Below are positions 46,846 to 58,964 of a stretch of 64,000 bases of DNA, in pieces; positions within the stretch are counted from its first letter, which is position 1; each line of letters starts with the position of its first letter. A program made the translations under genes and the position numbers. Location of the stretch: NCBI GenBank assembly GCA_905182995.1, contig CAJJDP010000029.1:496001-560000 (forward strand). Reading direction: 5' to 3'. The DNA comes from Paramecium octaurelia. Taxonomy: Eukaryota > Ciliophora > Oligohymenophorea > Peniculida > Parameciidae. The notes under the pieces are model-generated. The model had not been told where the DNA came from and did not search any database. It saw only the letters and a list, made by a program, of their open reading frames with translations.

Positions 46846-48342
46846 TCATTAGGCTAATTCAAATAGTTTTACATCGTCTTGTTTTATACAGACTGCAAGC
46901 TGTTCGTTTTGCATTATTGGGTAGATTTTCAATTATTCAAATTAAAGAATATTTCTCCCAGTTGAAATTTAAAATAACTCCAAATAATCAAATTTATAAT
47001 TTAAACATATTATACTATGATTTCTCAAAAAATCCATTTTCTTCAGCCACCTATAATTTTAAACTATTGGAATTTTTCTAATTATTTTGTTTCGTTAAAT
47101 ATTAAAGAGTATCAAAAATGCTCGTTTTTTTTCATGAGATTCACGAAAAAGTACAGCAGTACTAATACTAATTAAATAGTTGAAAGAATTATGATACGAA
47201 AAGCTGTTGTAATCATATCGATCATAATTAGCGAATATTATTCTTTTAGTGCATCTTAAAGAATCGAGTTGAATAATTTCGAATATTTCATTTTCTTATG
47301 AACGTGGGCAAGAATACATTATAAATGAATGTATTTTTTTGTCATAAGAAATCAAAAATTGATTATTCTACCAATTTCTCTCAAAAATCTCTTTTTATTA
47401 AATAATTTCAAATCCGATAGGGTCAAATTTAACCAAAGTGTCCAAACCCAAATATATAAGGTTGTCACAAATTACTTCAAACATTATATTATTAATCTAT
47501 TTCGGAGGTTATTTAGGAGATAAGTGAATTTCATAATACTCATCATTTATATACATATAGATAATTTGATTTGACTCGTATAAGTATGATTTAATTGATT
47601 CCTCATCAAAAAATTGTAAGTTTAACTTTTGAATAAACAGCTCTTCATAAATATTTGTTTTGCTATTTAAGTCATAAATCGAAACATAAATATTTGGTTC
47701 ATATTAATCCATTACTGAATTTTCTGCTACTTCTTAATCAATTTGAGATAAATATTCTAATTGAGTATAATATTTTAAAATTAAAAAGTAATTTGAAAGC
47801 ACCTTAAAATATAAAATGCTATATTTGCTTTATGGAATTTTAATAGTGAAAAAGGGAGTGCTTTCTTCATCATAAAAGTATTATCTGATAATGTTTTTAC
47901 AATTTTAAAAAGCTTTTTCAATTGAATCTTTAAGTGCATGATCTTCTAATAACAATTTATAAAGTGTTCTCTATTTACAATAATTTTTAAATTCTATCCC
48001 ACTTAAATTGCTGCTAATTTAGAATTCATTTGAATTTTTAAGTAAATCTTTTAGAGGATCAGATATTTCTAAAGTTTTTGCAAAAATTGAATTTGATAAC
48101 AGCTCAACTAAATTATTGCGTTTAATGAATGCTTTTATTAATTCGCATTCTGACAAAATGTCATTTATTTATTCGACACTTAAGTTTTGTTATTTTTGTA
48201 AGATTTTGAGACATCGATGACAACAGATTTGAATTTGTGCTTGCGAAGTCACAACACAACAATCAGCAATGAGGTCGTTTTTCCGATTACATTTATCGCA
48301 TCTTATATTTATGGAGGCCTTTTCAGGTATTTAGTTTTTCAT
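46846..48342 (-). CDS. Uncharacterised protein with N-terminal Cys motifs, 498 aa
   Basis: A single 498-codon exon runs from MKNQIPEKASINIRCDKCNR to TGA. Near the N-terminus IRCDKCNRKNDLIADCC and QICCHRCLKIL give paired C-x2-C motifs that could bind zinc. A helical region follows. The remainder is rich in Tyr, Phe and Asn with short beta-like stretches, and might be a diverged propeller. It resembles in plan the Paramecium proteins with a small Cys head, coiled coil and WD-like body, but I cannot see clear WD signatures. Function unknown. Transcribed away from the transporter gene's 3' end (tandem on the minus strand). Confidence 0.7.
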
Positions 48343-48603
48343 AATAATTGTTTATATTTTATATCATAATTAAAATGATTAAATATTCTTCAATTTTTTG
48401 TATTCTGCTCTATTTAGGTAATTGAAACCTCTTGAAGATTCTTCTTGTTTTGCAATTTTGTAAAATTTCTACATTAAGATAATTTTAAAGAAAGTCAATA
48501 CTCTAGAGAAATGATTATTAATAAGGACAAACACAGTCATAAGCGAAATCAAATATTAATAACTAACTTGAAAAAATGATAAATTAATTCTATTAATCAA
48601 GTT

Positions 48604-49991
48604 TCAGCAATGCTCATGATAATTTAACATCTTGTCAAATCCATAAAGTGTAGAATTTATTATAATTAAGGCTACAATTGCAAGGACATTATTGGTCACT
48701 GATATGATATCAACAATCAACACAACATATCCAACTTTATACTTATTCATTAAAATATAAGCAGGTTTAGTGATAACTACCAATCCAATTATCTAATAAT
48801 ATTTGAGAAATATACTCCTAACCCAAAAAATGTAAACATCTGGCCTGTAGTTATGGTTTTCTATAAAAACAATTAGATTAAACTATTGAGGGCTATCATA
48901 AAAGTTCCAAAGCCAGCAGTAGCAGCTGCTTCTCTGGCTATGATCTTTTTAAGTAGAAGTATAGAAACCATTATTAGTCCACCTCCCATCCCTATGAAAC
49001 CTGTGCTAAATCCTGCCAAACAACCTCCTAGATAATAAAACCAAAATGTTTTTTTTGGCGTAAAGTACCTATAATCTGGTCTATATTATACTAAGTCTTT
49101 ATAAAATTCTTCATTTCTTTTATTCCAATAAACTAAGATTGTATAGATGCAATTGGCACACAAAATCAAAATAAGGATCAAGTTATTCTCAAGAGTGCAA
49201 GCATCTATCCCAATAATAGAATTATTAAATTTGTTTGATCTCATAAGAACAATAGTTTGATTAACTATAAAAGAACCAAAAATGAAACACAGATTTTTTA
49301 TCTGTATTTTCTTATGATTGAGAATATAGAATTTTTCATATTGTTATAATTCTTTAGCATTTAAACTTGTCTCATTTTTCATATCTTCTTTAGTTTTTAT
49401 TTTCTCGATCACTAACACTTTTTTGTCTCTCTTATCTATTTCTAATTACTTTTAGCTATGAGCTGAAATATTAGTTATAATTACTGAATTTCCATAAAAA
49501 TGGTATTGCTCCGAGCATAAAACAAAGTTAAAAGAGATATATAGCAAATTAAGGTATTCTTTATTAAAGGAACGCCCCAACACTCCAGGCCAAAGGAATA
49601 GTTTAATTAAAGATTATACTAATTTCAAAGTTAATGAGTGGTAATTCTGGATGATCTGGATGTCTTCATATCATAATTAAAGATACTTTTCAAAAATTAA
49701 TAACAAAGAATTCAATGTTGTTGTTACAAATAAAAAACAATCACCAACTTAAGTAGCAATACTAGCAGGATAATTTAACATAAGATTTAAAATTGGTCTT
49801 TTAACCATTCCTGTTCCTAAGCCTCCTAAAATACCAAGCCCCAAAAATATTGGTATTAAAGAATAAACAAAACCTGTATAGAGTGTTAATTCCAATATTG
49901 GATCATGTACACAGGTGTAAATGATACCATTCCATTCACAATTACTCAGAAGCCAACACCCCTTATCAGGATCACATACTTAACCACTCAT
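48604..49991 (-). CDS. TauE/SafE-family membrane transporter (sulfite exporter-like)
   Basis: Three introns (23, 22 and 23 nt) give 439 residues with an exact frame check. After a Cys-rich extracellular start (MSGQVCDPDKGCWLLSNC) come two membrane halves separated by a charged cytoplasmic loop (about residues 180-250). Each half begins with the family's Gly-rich segment: FLGLGILGGLGTGMVKRPIL with PASIATQVG, and GGCLAGFSTGFIGMGGGLIM with AREAAATAGFGTFMIAL. This inverted duplication is diagnostic for the TauE/SafE (4-toluene sulfonate/sulfite exporter) family of anion transporters. In protists the substrate is usually not known. The four N-terminal Cys suggest a small disulphide-bonded ectodomain. 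Confidence 0.85.
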
Positions 49992-50078
49992 TTTGTTATT
50001 TTATATACTAATATACAATTTTTAAATGATTATATTATAATATAAATATTTCATGTTATAAGCAAATTCACTTTGTTA

Positions 50079-51361
50079 TGGTTTTCATCCCTATTCAAAT
50101 AATTATTTTAGCCTTATATACTATCCTACAACTTAAGATAAATTCCTGAATTTAAACAACTAACTATCAAGGAGTATTATAAAATTAACTAAGACACAAC
50201 AAGTAATTTTGGAATAAGTTCCTTAATCAAACTTGAACAAAGACACTCAACATTTGGATATATATTCTTTAATGACGTTAAATTTTTGAGTAAATTAAAT
50301 CAAAGCAAATTTATTATTATCCTAAAAGAACATTCTAGCCAAAACAAATTAGATGTAGTAATTTAAAATTCAACTCCTAAAGGATAAATATTAGAAATAA
50401 TGCCATTTAATTTCTTATTTTGGGTTTGAACGAATCACATAAATATAATTTTTCTTAAAATAATAAAATTCAAATAGATCACTTTCTCATTAATTTAATT
50501 AATTAAGTAATTCTAGTATCAATTTATTCATTTTAAAGAAAATAATGATTATGCAAAAGAATTGTAAATATTAGTAAATGTAACTGTTGCATTTGCTGAT
50601 TAATAAGCGGCCCTTAAAATAAATGAAATGGTTTGTTTCTCTCCCTTTCAAAATAGTATTCAACTAGACTTCATTTTTAAAATTAATCCTTTTGCAAAAT
50701 TATCAACTAAACATCTCACAATAATTTATAAATAATAATATGACTTTAGATAGATTATGCGAGTTAAATCTATTTCAACACCTGGATTAACTATTTTTAA
50801 CTTTATTGTGAATATTATCCTAATTTATCATCTCAATACTATTTCTCAAAATATCATTTTACTACAGTTAAAAGCATGCTAGAATAGAATTGATCAGGAT
50901 GATACTTTACTAATTATGATATCACTAAAGTTATCTATACAATTTATCAAATAATAAAATTTTTTAAATATATTTTTCAATATCCTTTTCCTTCTAAATA
51001 TAAATTAACAATTTTACAAATTGAAAATAATTATTTACTTATATTTACAATTTACAACCTCGCACTCATCACCAAATTTCAAAAATTAAAATAGTGATGA
51101 TTAATACTTGTATTAAGAACAAAACTACAAATTGTATGACTATTCATTAATAGAAAAATTCAATCAACGTGTGATTTTTTTTGATCCTCTTTAAAATTGT
51201 GGGTAATTTGATATGAACTCTATTTTATATACAAATATACTAATAAGCTTTAATTATATAATAAATATAGATACTATAATAATTCAAAATTTTAGAAATA
51301 AAAAATATAATAAATATTATATTTTGCAAGCATATCAACATTAGAATAAACATTATCAGAT
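50079..51361 (+). pseudogene. Possible degenerate gene with signal-peptide-like start
   Basis: An ATG at 50079 starts MVFIPIQIIILALYTILQLK, which looks like a signal peptide, then hits TGA. The next frame continues IPEFKQLTIKEYYKINQDTT and FGYIFFNDVKFLSKLNQSKF, with further frame changes downstream (NVTVAFADQQAALKINEMV, KFNQRVIFFDPLQNCGQF). No normal intron joins the pieces. It may be a decayed secreted-protein gene. Because open frames arise easily here, confidence is low. Confidence 0.3.
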
Positions 51362-52077
51362 TCAACTCAAAATGATGATCTATCCCTAGGGGATTAATAT
51401 AACTTACTTTATTCATTTTCTTAATATTCTAAATTTAACTTTTAAATTTAAACTTGGCTATTAATATAGGTTCTTTGAGTTGTTATGGTATTAGTTGAGT
51501 ATAATTATAGGTTTTACCTAGCTAGTTAGAGGAATAGGATGCAAGAATTGACTTGATTTTTGTCCTAGTTTTGTTGGAAAATATTTAAAAGATTTACCGT
51601 TCTTCCTTTTAGTTCTAAGCGATCAGAGACCATTTGGAACCCAAGACTATGATTTTAGTAAATAATTCATCTTCATTTTTTAAACGGATACATATTAATA
51701 GATGTAAAGAATTAACTGTATCGAAAATTTTTGGTGTGAATATCCTTACTTATTTTTCTTATCATTTCAACTTTTTGAATTAGTGAGCCTTTGCAAAAAA
51801 CTGTTTACCTAAGAAATAAATTTTATTGATTACTACAATATCTCTCCTTGCACTGTTCATTTGTTTTTCCTTTAAAGTATTGGAGATTTGATTCCATTTT
51901 TTACCATTTGATGCTGCTAGAATTTTAAGTAAATTATATGTTTAATAAGAAATGACTTTGATATCATATTTATATGCATAAAATTCGTTTTGTAGAACAA
52001 TTAATCAAGTGAGTAAAAATTTTGAATTTAATTTCCTATAATCTATCAATTTTTTAGGTGATAATTCTATTTTCCAT
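51362..52077 (-). pseudogene. Myb/SANT-like gene remnant
   Basis: Minus-strand reading gives NLLKILAASNGKKWNQISNT and, about 80 residues later, KNEDELFTKIIVLGSKWSLI, both with the W-spaced helix pattern of Myb/SANT DNA-binding repeats (K-W-x-x-I). A TGA interrupts the frame between the two (after QFKKLK), and the candidate start at 52077 (MENRIITQKIDRL) lies in another frame. It could be a two-repeat Myb-type transcription factor gene that has decayed, or one carrying sequence errors. Confidence 0.45.
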
Positions 52078-52800
52078 TATAATCGAATGGAGATTCAGAG
52101 TTAAAATCAGAAATTATTTAAAAATATATAATATAATTATTCTATCTCCCTTAATGTATGTTAGTAAATTTGAAAGTCTTAATTCCAGTTATACATTTTT
52201 AATGAGAAGAAAATAAATGTCTTAATATATAAAATAATTAAATATAAAGAGTAATACCATGTACTAATTATATAATTGTTTCCACTTATTTTATATAATC
52301 TATTAAAAAAGTACAAAAAAAATATTATAAGGGATAGACTATGATATAACATTAATAATTCCCTCACCCATTCAAGTACAAAGTTGCTAAAATATTTAAA
52401 GCAGAGTAACATAAATGTTAAATTTCTTACTTACCATAAATCACTCCCTTTGGAGGTTAATTTAAATAAACATAGTGTTATTATATCAAATAAATATTAC
52501 TGTTCGCTCCTCCAAATTACTGAATCTAGCTTATGGGTATTGCTTTTCCTATGATAAAGGAGAAATTAGCTTGAAATGAATAACAAAGGAAACAATCCTT
52601 GTGTTTATAAAAGACTATTGTAATGACCACACTCCCTTATTTGAATTAAAAACTTAAATAAGAAAAGTACTATATATTTTTCATATAAAAGGATTTTAAA
52701 ATCCACCGTCAAATTACTTAATCTTAAAAATCAATGATGGTAGAAGAATTTTCATTAACAAACTTTATTTACAAATGATAAACAAACAAATTTGATAAAT
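52078..52800. other. Intergenic, nothing recognised
   Basis: AT-rich spacer between the Myb-like remnant and the stop of the TPR gene. There are no coding runs with family signal and no RNA gene visible. Confidence 0.5.
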
Positions 52801-55107
52801 TCAATAAATGATACAGCAACGTGATACTGTAACAACTTATGAAATTGGTTTTGCATTTTATTGTTGTAAAACTTGACTTTATGCTTTTGTATTTTTCTCA
52901 ACAGCATATTCAAATATTTCTCTTAGCTTTTTATCATGCATCTCTAATATGGTTTCTGACTAATCTTCTAAATATTTTAAAATAACCAAAGCATCATTTG
53001 TGCCGTTTTTCCAATGCACGTCCTTTTCATCTTCTGGTTTTTCTGATTTGCTCAATTTACTTACAAATTCATCGAATTGTTAATACTTTCTAGCATTTAG
53101 GTCAATTTATTGTTTCTTCGCAAGTTCAATTGCTGCTACCTTTACTTCGTTTTCTAATTCTACAGGGCTAATAATATTATAACATTTTAAGATATTAGTT
53201 AATTTATTAAGTCTGTCCTTAAATTTATTTTATTTTTTTTATTCAATTGTATAATCTAGCGCTTCATTTATAAGTTAAAATGCTTCTCCGCCTATTGGCA
53301 TAAATCCTAAAACCTTAGAGCCTACATTGAACACCTTTTGAACTATATCTAGTACTTTTTCAGATTAGCTTTCTATCATAGCATCTCTGTTTGCTTAATA
53401 TAATTCTGTAGATATCTGCATCATTGCCGACAAGTAATAATATAATTTCCAAAACAATGCTTTGTAATATATAAATTAATGTTTATTTTCACCATTTTAC
53501 AATTACAGCAAAGATTGCTATATTTGATATCCATCTTGTTATTTCAACTTAATATTATCTTCCTCTAAATTTGTAATTCTATCGTGTTATTTCAATATTG
53601 TTTAATGTAGTTAAGATAAATACTGCTTTAGTTATCTTAAATCCGCTTATGTCAATTACAAGTAATCAAGCTCTTACTGATTTTCAGAATGCTTTGATGA
53701 TTCTTTTAATGGTTTCAATTATTTTGTCAGTTTTCTCTCAATCGTATTTATATTGTCTTCAACTTCAATTAAAGTAGATTGTTCCTATTCAAATTGAGTA
53801 GTTAGTGTTTAAAGTTCTTTTCTCAATTCGGCGATATCATTTTAAATTTCTAAAAGAACTGTGATTTTTCTTTTAATGAACTAAATGTTCCCAGCAGATA
53901 AGCTCCAATTAATGCCCTTTTAGGGGATAATTGAATCCAAAGAAATAAGTGCTCTCCTATAATAATCGGCGGAAAGCGTGTAATTTTAAACTGAATAATA
54001 AAGATCTCCTAAGTTGGCAAGTATGAGAGGATGATCAGGTTACAATTTTAGTGCTTCAAGATAATCAGAAAGTGCTTAGTCATTTTAATTATTTTCCTGA
54101 TATAGATTCCCTATTAAATATTATATAACAATTACCTCTGTTATTATAAGCATTAGAATCAGTAGGATCCAACTTAATAGCCTAATTAAAATCAAAAAGT
54201 GCCTGTTCTTTACTTCTCATCTCTTTATATAGAACGCCTACACAATTAAGCATGTTTATTACCCCTTGTATTATAAGAGTTAGCATCATTAGGATCTAGT
54301 TGAATAGCCTTGCTATAATCTAAAAGTGCCTAATCAATATGTCCAATCTCTTTGTATAGAATTCCTCAAAATAGAATAAATTAATTACCCCTATTGCAAT
54401 AAGACTTTGCATCATTTGGATCTAATTGTATGGCTTTGTTATAATCAAGGAGCGCCTCATCTTTTTTTCCCATTTGATCGTATAGCACTCCTTTCAATAA
54501 AATAGTTTACTAACCTCTGTTAATATATGCATAACAACAATTCTCATCAATTTCTATTGCTTTATTATAATACTACAGTGCTTCACTGGAATTTCCCATA
54601 GCTCCTTTTATACTTCCTACATGATAATAATTCTTTACCTATTCGCATTATGGCCATAGAATAATTAGGATTAATCTTTAAAACGTTTTCACATTCATTT
54701 AAAGATTCATTTAACATGTTCTTTCTAAAAAGTCCAGTTGCTTAAAATAATTAAGTAATTTCTTAACCTCTTAGGTAAAGTATGTTTTCATTTTCTGGTT
54801 CTAATTGAGCAGCCTAATTTAAATCCTCTAATGCCTGATCGTACAAATAAATTTTTAAAAATATTTATCCTAAAGTTTTTATAATTAGAAGAACCTCTCA
54901 GCGTTAATGCTTTTGAATTCAAAGGTTAGATACTCAAAACATCATTTATCAGTCTTAATGCCTCTTCAATCTTTTAATCTTTAAATTTAAGCTAACATAT
55001 AAATTCAATTAATTCACATAACTATTTTAATACTGTTCTTCAGTTTGTTGCTAGATTTAGTTCTATACCTAGTCAAGTTGTAAATCTTATAATGACTTTT
55101 TTAACAT
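52801..55107 (-). CDS. TPR-repeat protein with long coiled-coil C-terminus
   Basis: At least eight introns (25, 27, 22, 24, 24, 25, 25 and 33 nt) split the gene. TPR units such as EALLDYNKAIQLDPNDAKSY and ALLDYSKAIQLDPNDANSY repeat about eight times. Each is its own exon, and each intron splits the Gly codon of the R-G that begins the next helix pair. A coiled coil of about 150 residues (LRKELQTLTTQFEQEQSTLI) and a helical C-terminus follow (SKVLGFMPIGGEAFQLINEA). TPR arrays bind short peptide ligands. The partner here is unknown. The first 20-25 codons after MLKKSLQDLQLD do not join in frame, so one N-terminal intron or start is unresolved (spliced length is off by 2 modulo 3). Confidence 0.8.
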
Positions 55108-55459
55108 TTATGAATAATAAAATTAGAAAATGAAATTACTTTAAATGATTATAATCAAATGGAAGAATTCTTAATGAAATCTGACCAAAATAAACAATAA
55201 ATATAATTTATAAAATTGCCTTTCTAAATTAAGTCAAAATAATAAGTTGAAAGGATAATGACTTTAGGATTTTCATACAAGCTTTGCAACCTTTAATAGA
55301 GTATAAAATTGGTTTACTATATTTTTATTACAAATATTTTAGATTCGAATGCTATAGCATTATGTGTTAAAAATGTTTTTAAAGAGTATATTTTAGAATT
55401 TTCTCCTAGAGATATGACTTAAGTTATATTTAGTTAAAAGTTAAAATTATGCTGATTAT
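55108..55459. other. Intergenic between divergent genes
   Basis: AT-rich spacer upstream of both the TPR gene (minus) and the next plus-strand ORF. A short protein-like run NVFKEYILEFSPRDMTQVIF (about 55368-55440, plus) may belong to the following ORF if a frameshift is allowed. Confidence 0.35.
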
Positions 55460-56227
55460 ATGGATTTCTTCAAAGATACCCATGATTTTTATCTTCGCAT
55501 AAGATACCAAAGTAGCTACATCTAAATAAACTTCTTAAGTAGATACTTACGATATTATAGAATATTAAAATAGAAAAAAAAAGAGAATTATATGTCATTA
55601 ATTTTTAAATACTAAATAGGCAGTTCAAAACTATGGGAAGGATAGATTTTATTATGGGAGGACAAAGATAGATCAAGCAATAATCAATCATAATCTAATA
55701 ATAGATTCAAATTAATTCATATAACAAATTTACATTGTCAATTTTTTATTGAATTACAATTTTCTAATTAATTAGATGAAAAAAGGAATGAATACTTAGA
55801 AAAATATTCACTATAGGGCGAAGGTGAGATGGATTAATAAAGTACATAAATGAAAAAATTTAATAATCTAAATCAATTAAAATATAAATGAAAAATTAAA
55901 ATTTACTAAGTCAAATTCTAAATTAACTGAATCATAGAGAATTACAATTTATAACAATTTGAGCATTGCACCTTTTCTAATCATAGATTCACATTTCAAT
56001 TTTAAGGAAAAGTCATTGAAAACTAAAGTCAAATGAATTGGATAACCTAAGAGCCCAATAAGAGTGAGAGAAATTACATTATAATAAAACGTATTAGAAT
56101 AAGATTTTTGAGCAATGTAAGTTACTTTAAAAGTAACACTTATCATGAGATTGTCTATATTTGGAAATTCTAAGTAATTTTATAATTTCAAACAAATATA
56201 TCTAATTAGCTAATAAATATATGTTGA
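55460..56227 (+). pseudogene. Uncharacterised ORF chain with two in-frame TGAs
   Basis: ATG at 55460 (MDFFKDTHDFYLRIRYQSS) opens 143 codons to TGA at 55889, including KLWEGQILLWEDKDRSS. The same frame, after TGAs at 55889 and 55925, continues for about 95 more codons (QQFEHCTFSNHRFTFQF, VSYFKSNTYHEIVYIWKF) to 56227. The constant frame on both sides of the stops suggests one former or mis-sequenced gene. The family is not recognised. It could also be just the 143-residue ORF. Confidence 0.35.
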
Positions 56228-56320
56228 TGTTTATATTTTTTACCCGCTATTCATTTTAGTTATTTTTCTTTTATTTTGGCTATGATACCAAAAAAAAACC
56301 TTTAAAATAAGTTTGTAAAA

Positions 56321-56336
56321 AAAATGATTAAAAAAA
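56321..56336 (-). terminator. RNA polymerase III terminator of the tRNA gene
   Basis: Immediately after the tRNA 3' end on the minus strand the sequence reads a run of seven T, and a second run of eight T follows a few bases on. These are standard Pol III stop signals. Confidence 0.7.
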
Positions 56337-56410
56337 TATGCTAGGAAGGAATTGAACCTTCGATCTTCAGTTTATAAGACTGATGCTCTTACCAAACGAG
56401 CCTCTAGCAT
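56337..56410 (-). tRNA. tRNA-Ile (anticodon UAU)
   Basis: The minus strand folds into a full cloverleaf. The 7-bp acceptor is ATGCTAG with CTAGCAT plus an A discriminator. The D stem is GCTC/GAGC with a GTTTGGTAA loop. The anticodon stem is TCAGT/ACTGA with loop CTTATAA (anticodon TAT at 34-36, so it reads AUA), the variable loop has 5 nt, and the T arm is GAAGG-TTCAATT-CCTTC. There is no intron and no encoded CCA. Confidence 0.93.
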
Positions 56411-56530
56411 TGCCTTGATTGCTTTTATAAAGTTAGATCTGAAAAAAAAAAATATGGATTCTACTTAAGATGAAATAAAAACAGGATGTGATTAAAATAT
56501 TAGAAATATATTTATAATATGTTAAAATAA

Positions 56531-56917
56531 ATGGAAATTATTCAAAAAATTATAGAATATATTTCATACAATGCCTCTTCAAATAGTTTAAATTTTTAAT
56601 TAATTTTTCGAAATTCAGTTTTAGATACTTAACACTTTTAACAACTTAACTTTTGGTGTGATTTCAAATATACTAATGTTAAAGCCAAAGTTAATTTGAA
56701 ATTTGGATTTTAAAAATTTATTTAGGTTTTATCTCAGAGAAGTAAAAATAAATAATTATTTTATAATTCTCTTTCAAAATTGATTCCTAATTAGTTATAT
56801 TAGAAATTTTATTTATGTTATTCTAGTAGGAAGTAATTATTTTTCTTAACAAATAAAAAGGAGTAACGTTAAGCTATAATCATAAGTTTAATCGAGATAT
56901 TTTTAAAGCTAAATTGA
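56531..56917 (+). CDS. Possible ORF, 128 aa
   Basis: A TGA-free frame runs from MEIIQKIIEYISYNASSNSL to TGA and is rich in Phe, Leu, Asn and Gln. A second open frame overlaps it from an ATG just upstream. No family signal or intron supports either, and a run of this length has an appreciable chance probability in this DNA. It fills the 0.9-kb space between the tRNA and the WD40 gene. Confidence 0.2.
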
Positions 56918-57313
56918 GAACAATCAAAAGGACATTTAAATTGCCAATGTTTGATATTTGATATTCTTCTAGTCTATATGTGTCACATTGAACAGTTATC
57001 ATTAATATATGAGTACTCATATAATCTTAATCAAACATATTAATCTCTAGCATTATTTTTCAAAACATTCAATTTCTAATTTTTGAATAAAGTGTGAATT
57101 GTTTTAGATTTCAAAAATCAATCATTATGATATGTAAGCTAACTCTAAAATATTTGTAAATTAATATAAATACAAAACCTTTGTGTATGCACAGTTTCTA
57201 TTACCTGTCTCTTCTCTCAATTCGAAAGTATTCGATTTATTTATGAAATGCTGTATTTTTAATTCTATAATATATTATAAAAAAAAATTGAATTTATTTT
57301 TAGATTACAATCC

Positions 57314-58438
57314 TCAACATTCCTTACAAATTCTTATTTGGATTTCCTAAGAGCCTCTATCCCAAGTGATCAACAATTTTCCATCATCAGTTAATTATCC
57401 AAAAATATGATAATCATTAAATTAAATTTGACTATTCGACCACAAAGCGGCCATTTTTTTACATTAAATTCACAATATTGCCATTTTTATTTAATAGAAG
57501 GCATTTTGACTTTGCGTAGAATTATGAAAAGAAACTATCACATCTGTTAGATCCAGACTTAACAGCAATTTCGCTAGTTCTACTATATTGCTTAGTAATT
57601 CTATCCATTTCGTATACATGCATTGAATCTTGAGCAATTGGTTAAAACTTAAATAACATATCATTGATAAAACATAATCTAATTCCACATTTATCAACTT
57701 TGATCTTTTATTTAACATTCCAATATGAATCTAACTGTGATCTTTCTATTACTAATATTTATTAATCAATCGAACAAGAAATCAACTTATTACATTATTC
57801 ATTTAAGCTAATTGAACTTACGCTATTAGTATGATCAGTAATAGTTTATTAACATATCCACTCATTCTATTTCATCCAGAATTTAATAGTTTTATCTAAA
57901 CTAGCCGATATAATTAAATAATCATTATTATTCAATAATAAACACAGTATCTAACCTTAATGTCCATTCAATATTTATTCACAATTCCATTAATTATGTG
58001 CATTTTCTTTCCATATTATAATTGAATTATCTATAAATCCGGACACAAAATTGTTTGAATTCTTCATAAAGTTTAAAGTATAAACTTGATTTTTATTCTA
58101 ACATATTTATAGTAATTCCAAGTTCCCCCTGAAATGTTAAAATACTTTAAAGTCATTTTGACTTGCTGCTATAGCAAGTGAATATTGTTTATTTAAAGCA
58201 CTAGCATTACACCATTATAGTTATTTATATGAATTGTTATTAGTTAGCTCAAAGGTTATGGACTTCTTTCCCTTTTAATCTTTTCTATTTTATTTTCAGA
58301 GAAGTTTTTTTGATTATTAAAAAAATGAAATTCTTCATCATTTTGTTTTATGATCCCCAAATATTAAATTTATTCTCTTCTTCTTTCTTCAATTAGTTAA
58401 TCGGATTCTTGAGAACACATCATATTTTCAGATCTCAT
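57314..58438 (-). CDS. WD40-repeat protein with offset frames (indels in A-runs)
   Basis: ATG at 58438 starts MRSENMMCSQESDQLIEERR, a charged head. The WD40 body follows in another frame: ALNKQYSLAIAASQNDFKVF, NFVSGFIDNSIIIWKENA, NGHQGQILCLLLNN, DYLIISASLDKTIKFW, HTNSVSSISLNEQCNKLIS. After a run of eight A near 57455 the frame must shift once more to reach the family-typical ending FGQLTDDGKLLITWDRGSQE. With one extra A the run reads straight through. Total span is a multiple of three, so the two shifts compensate. It is probably a real gene of the Paramecium WD40 family with sequence errors in homopolymers, or a young pseudogene. Confidence 0.6.
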
Positions 58439-58964
58439 AATTTATTCCTTTTTATTAACTTCTCTTGAGATAATTAAATTTGTAGATGCTTTTATCTCAA
58501 AAATTACTTAATTTGGTAGGTTTGAACGTAGGTATTTTGTAGAAAAATTTGATTATGATAAAGTTAAGGGTTTACTGGTGACTTTACAAATCTATAAACT
58601 TGAAGGAATAGGGTTCACAATCCAATAGAATTTGATCAAGAATCGAACTAATTTTTTAATAGGAAAACTATGATGATAATACAATTATAATATTACTTCA
58701 ATAGTTTATTCAACTATATTAAAACAATCTTCTGATATGAACTATTAAAATTTAGTCGAAATAGGTGAGTTTAAGTAAACTGACATTAAAAAGATATTCT
58801 ATTAGTATTTAATTATAAGAATTAATATAAATAATATCTTGGTTTCTTCTATTATTTTCAAAATTATGAATTTTTATGAATTATATATATTATAAAAATC
58901 AATCTTCTTTCAATTAATATTTGAAATATCATTGATTTTCAAAAGAATCACAAAATCTTTGATT

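Noticed and set aside
52179..52412. Minus-strand ORF MLLCFKYFSNFVLEWV...
   Set aside because: An AT-rich spacer with low-complexity Ile/Tyr/Leu composition, no intron pattern and no family signal.
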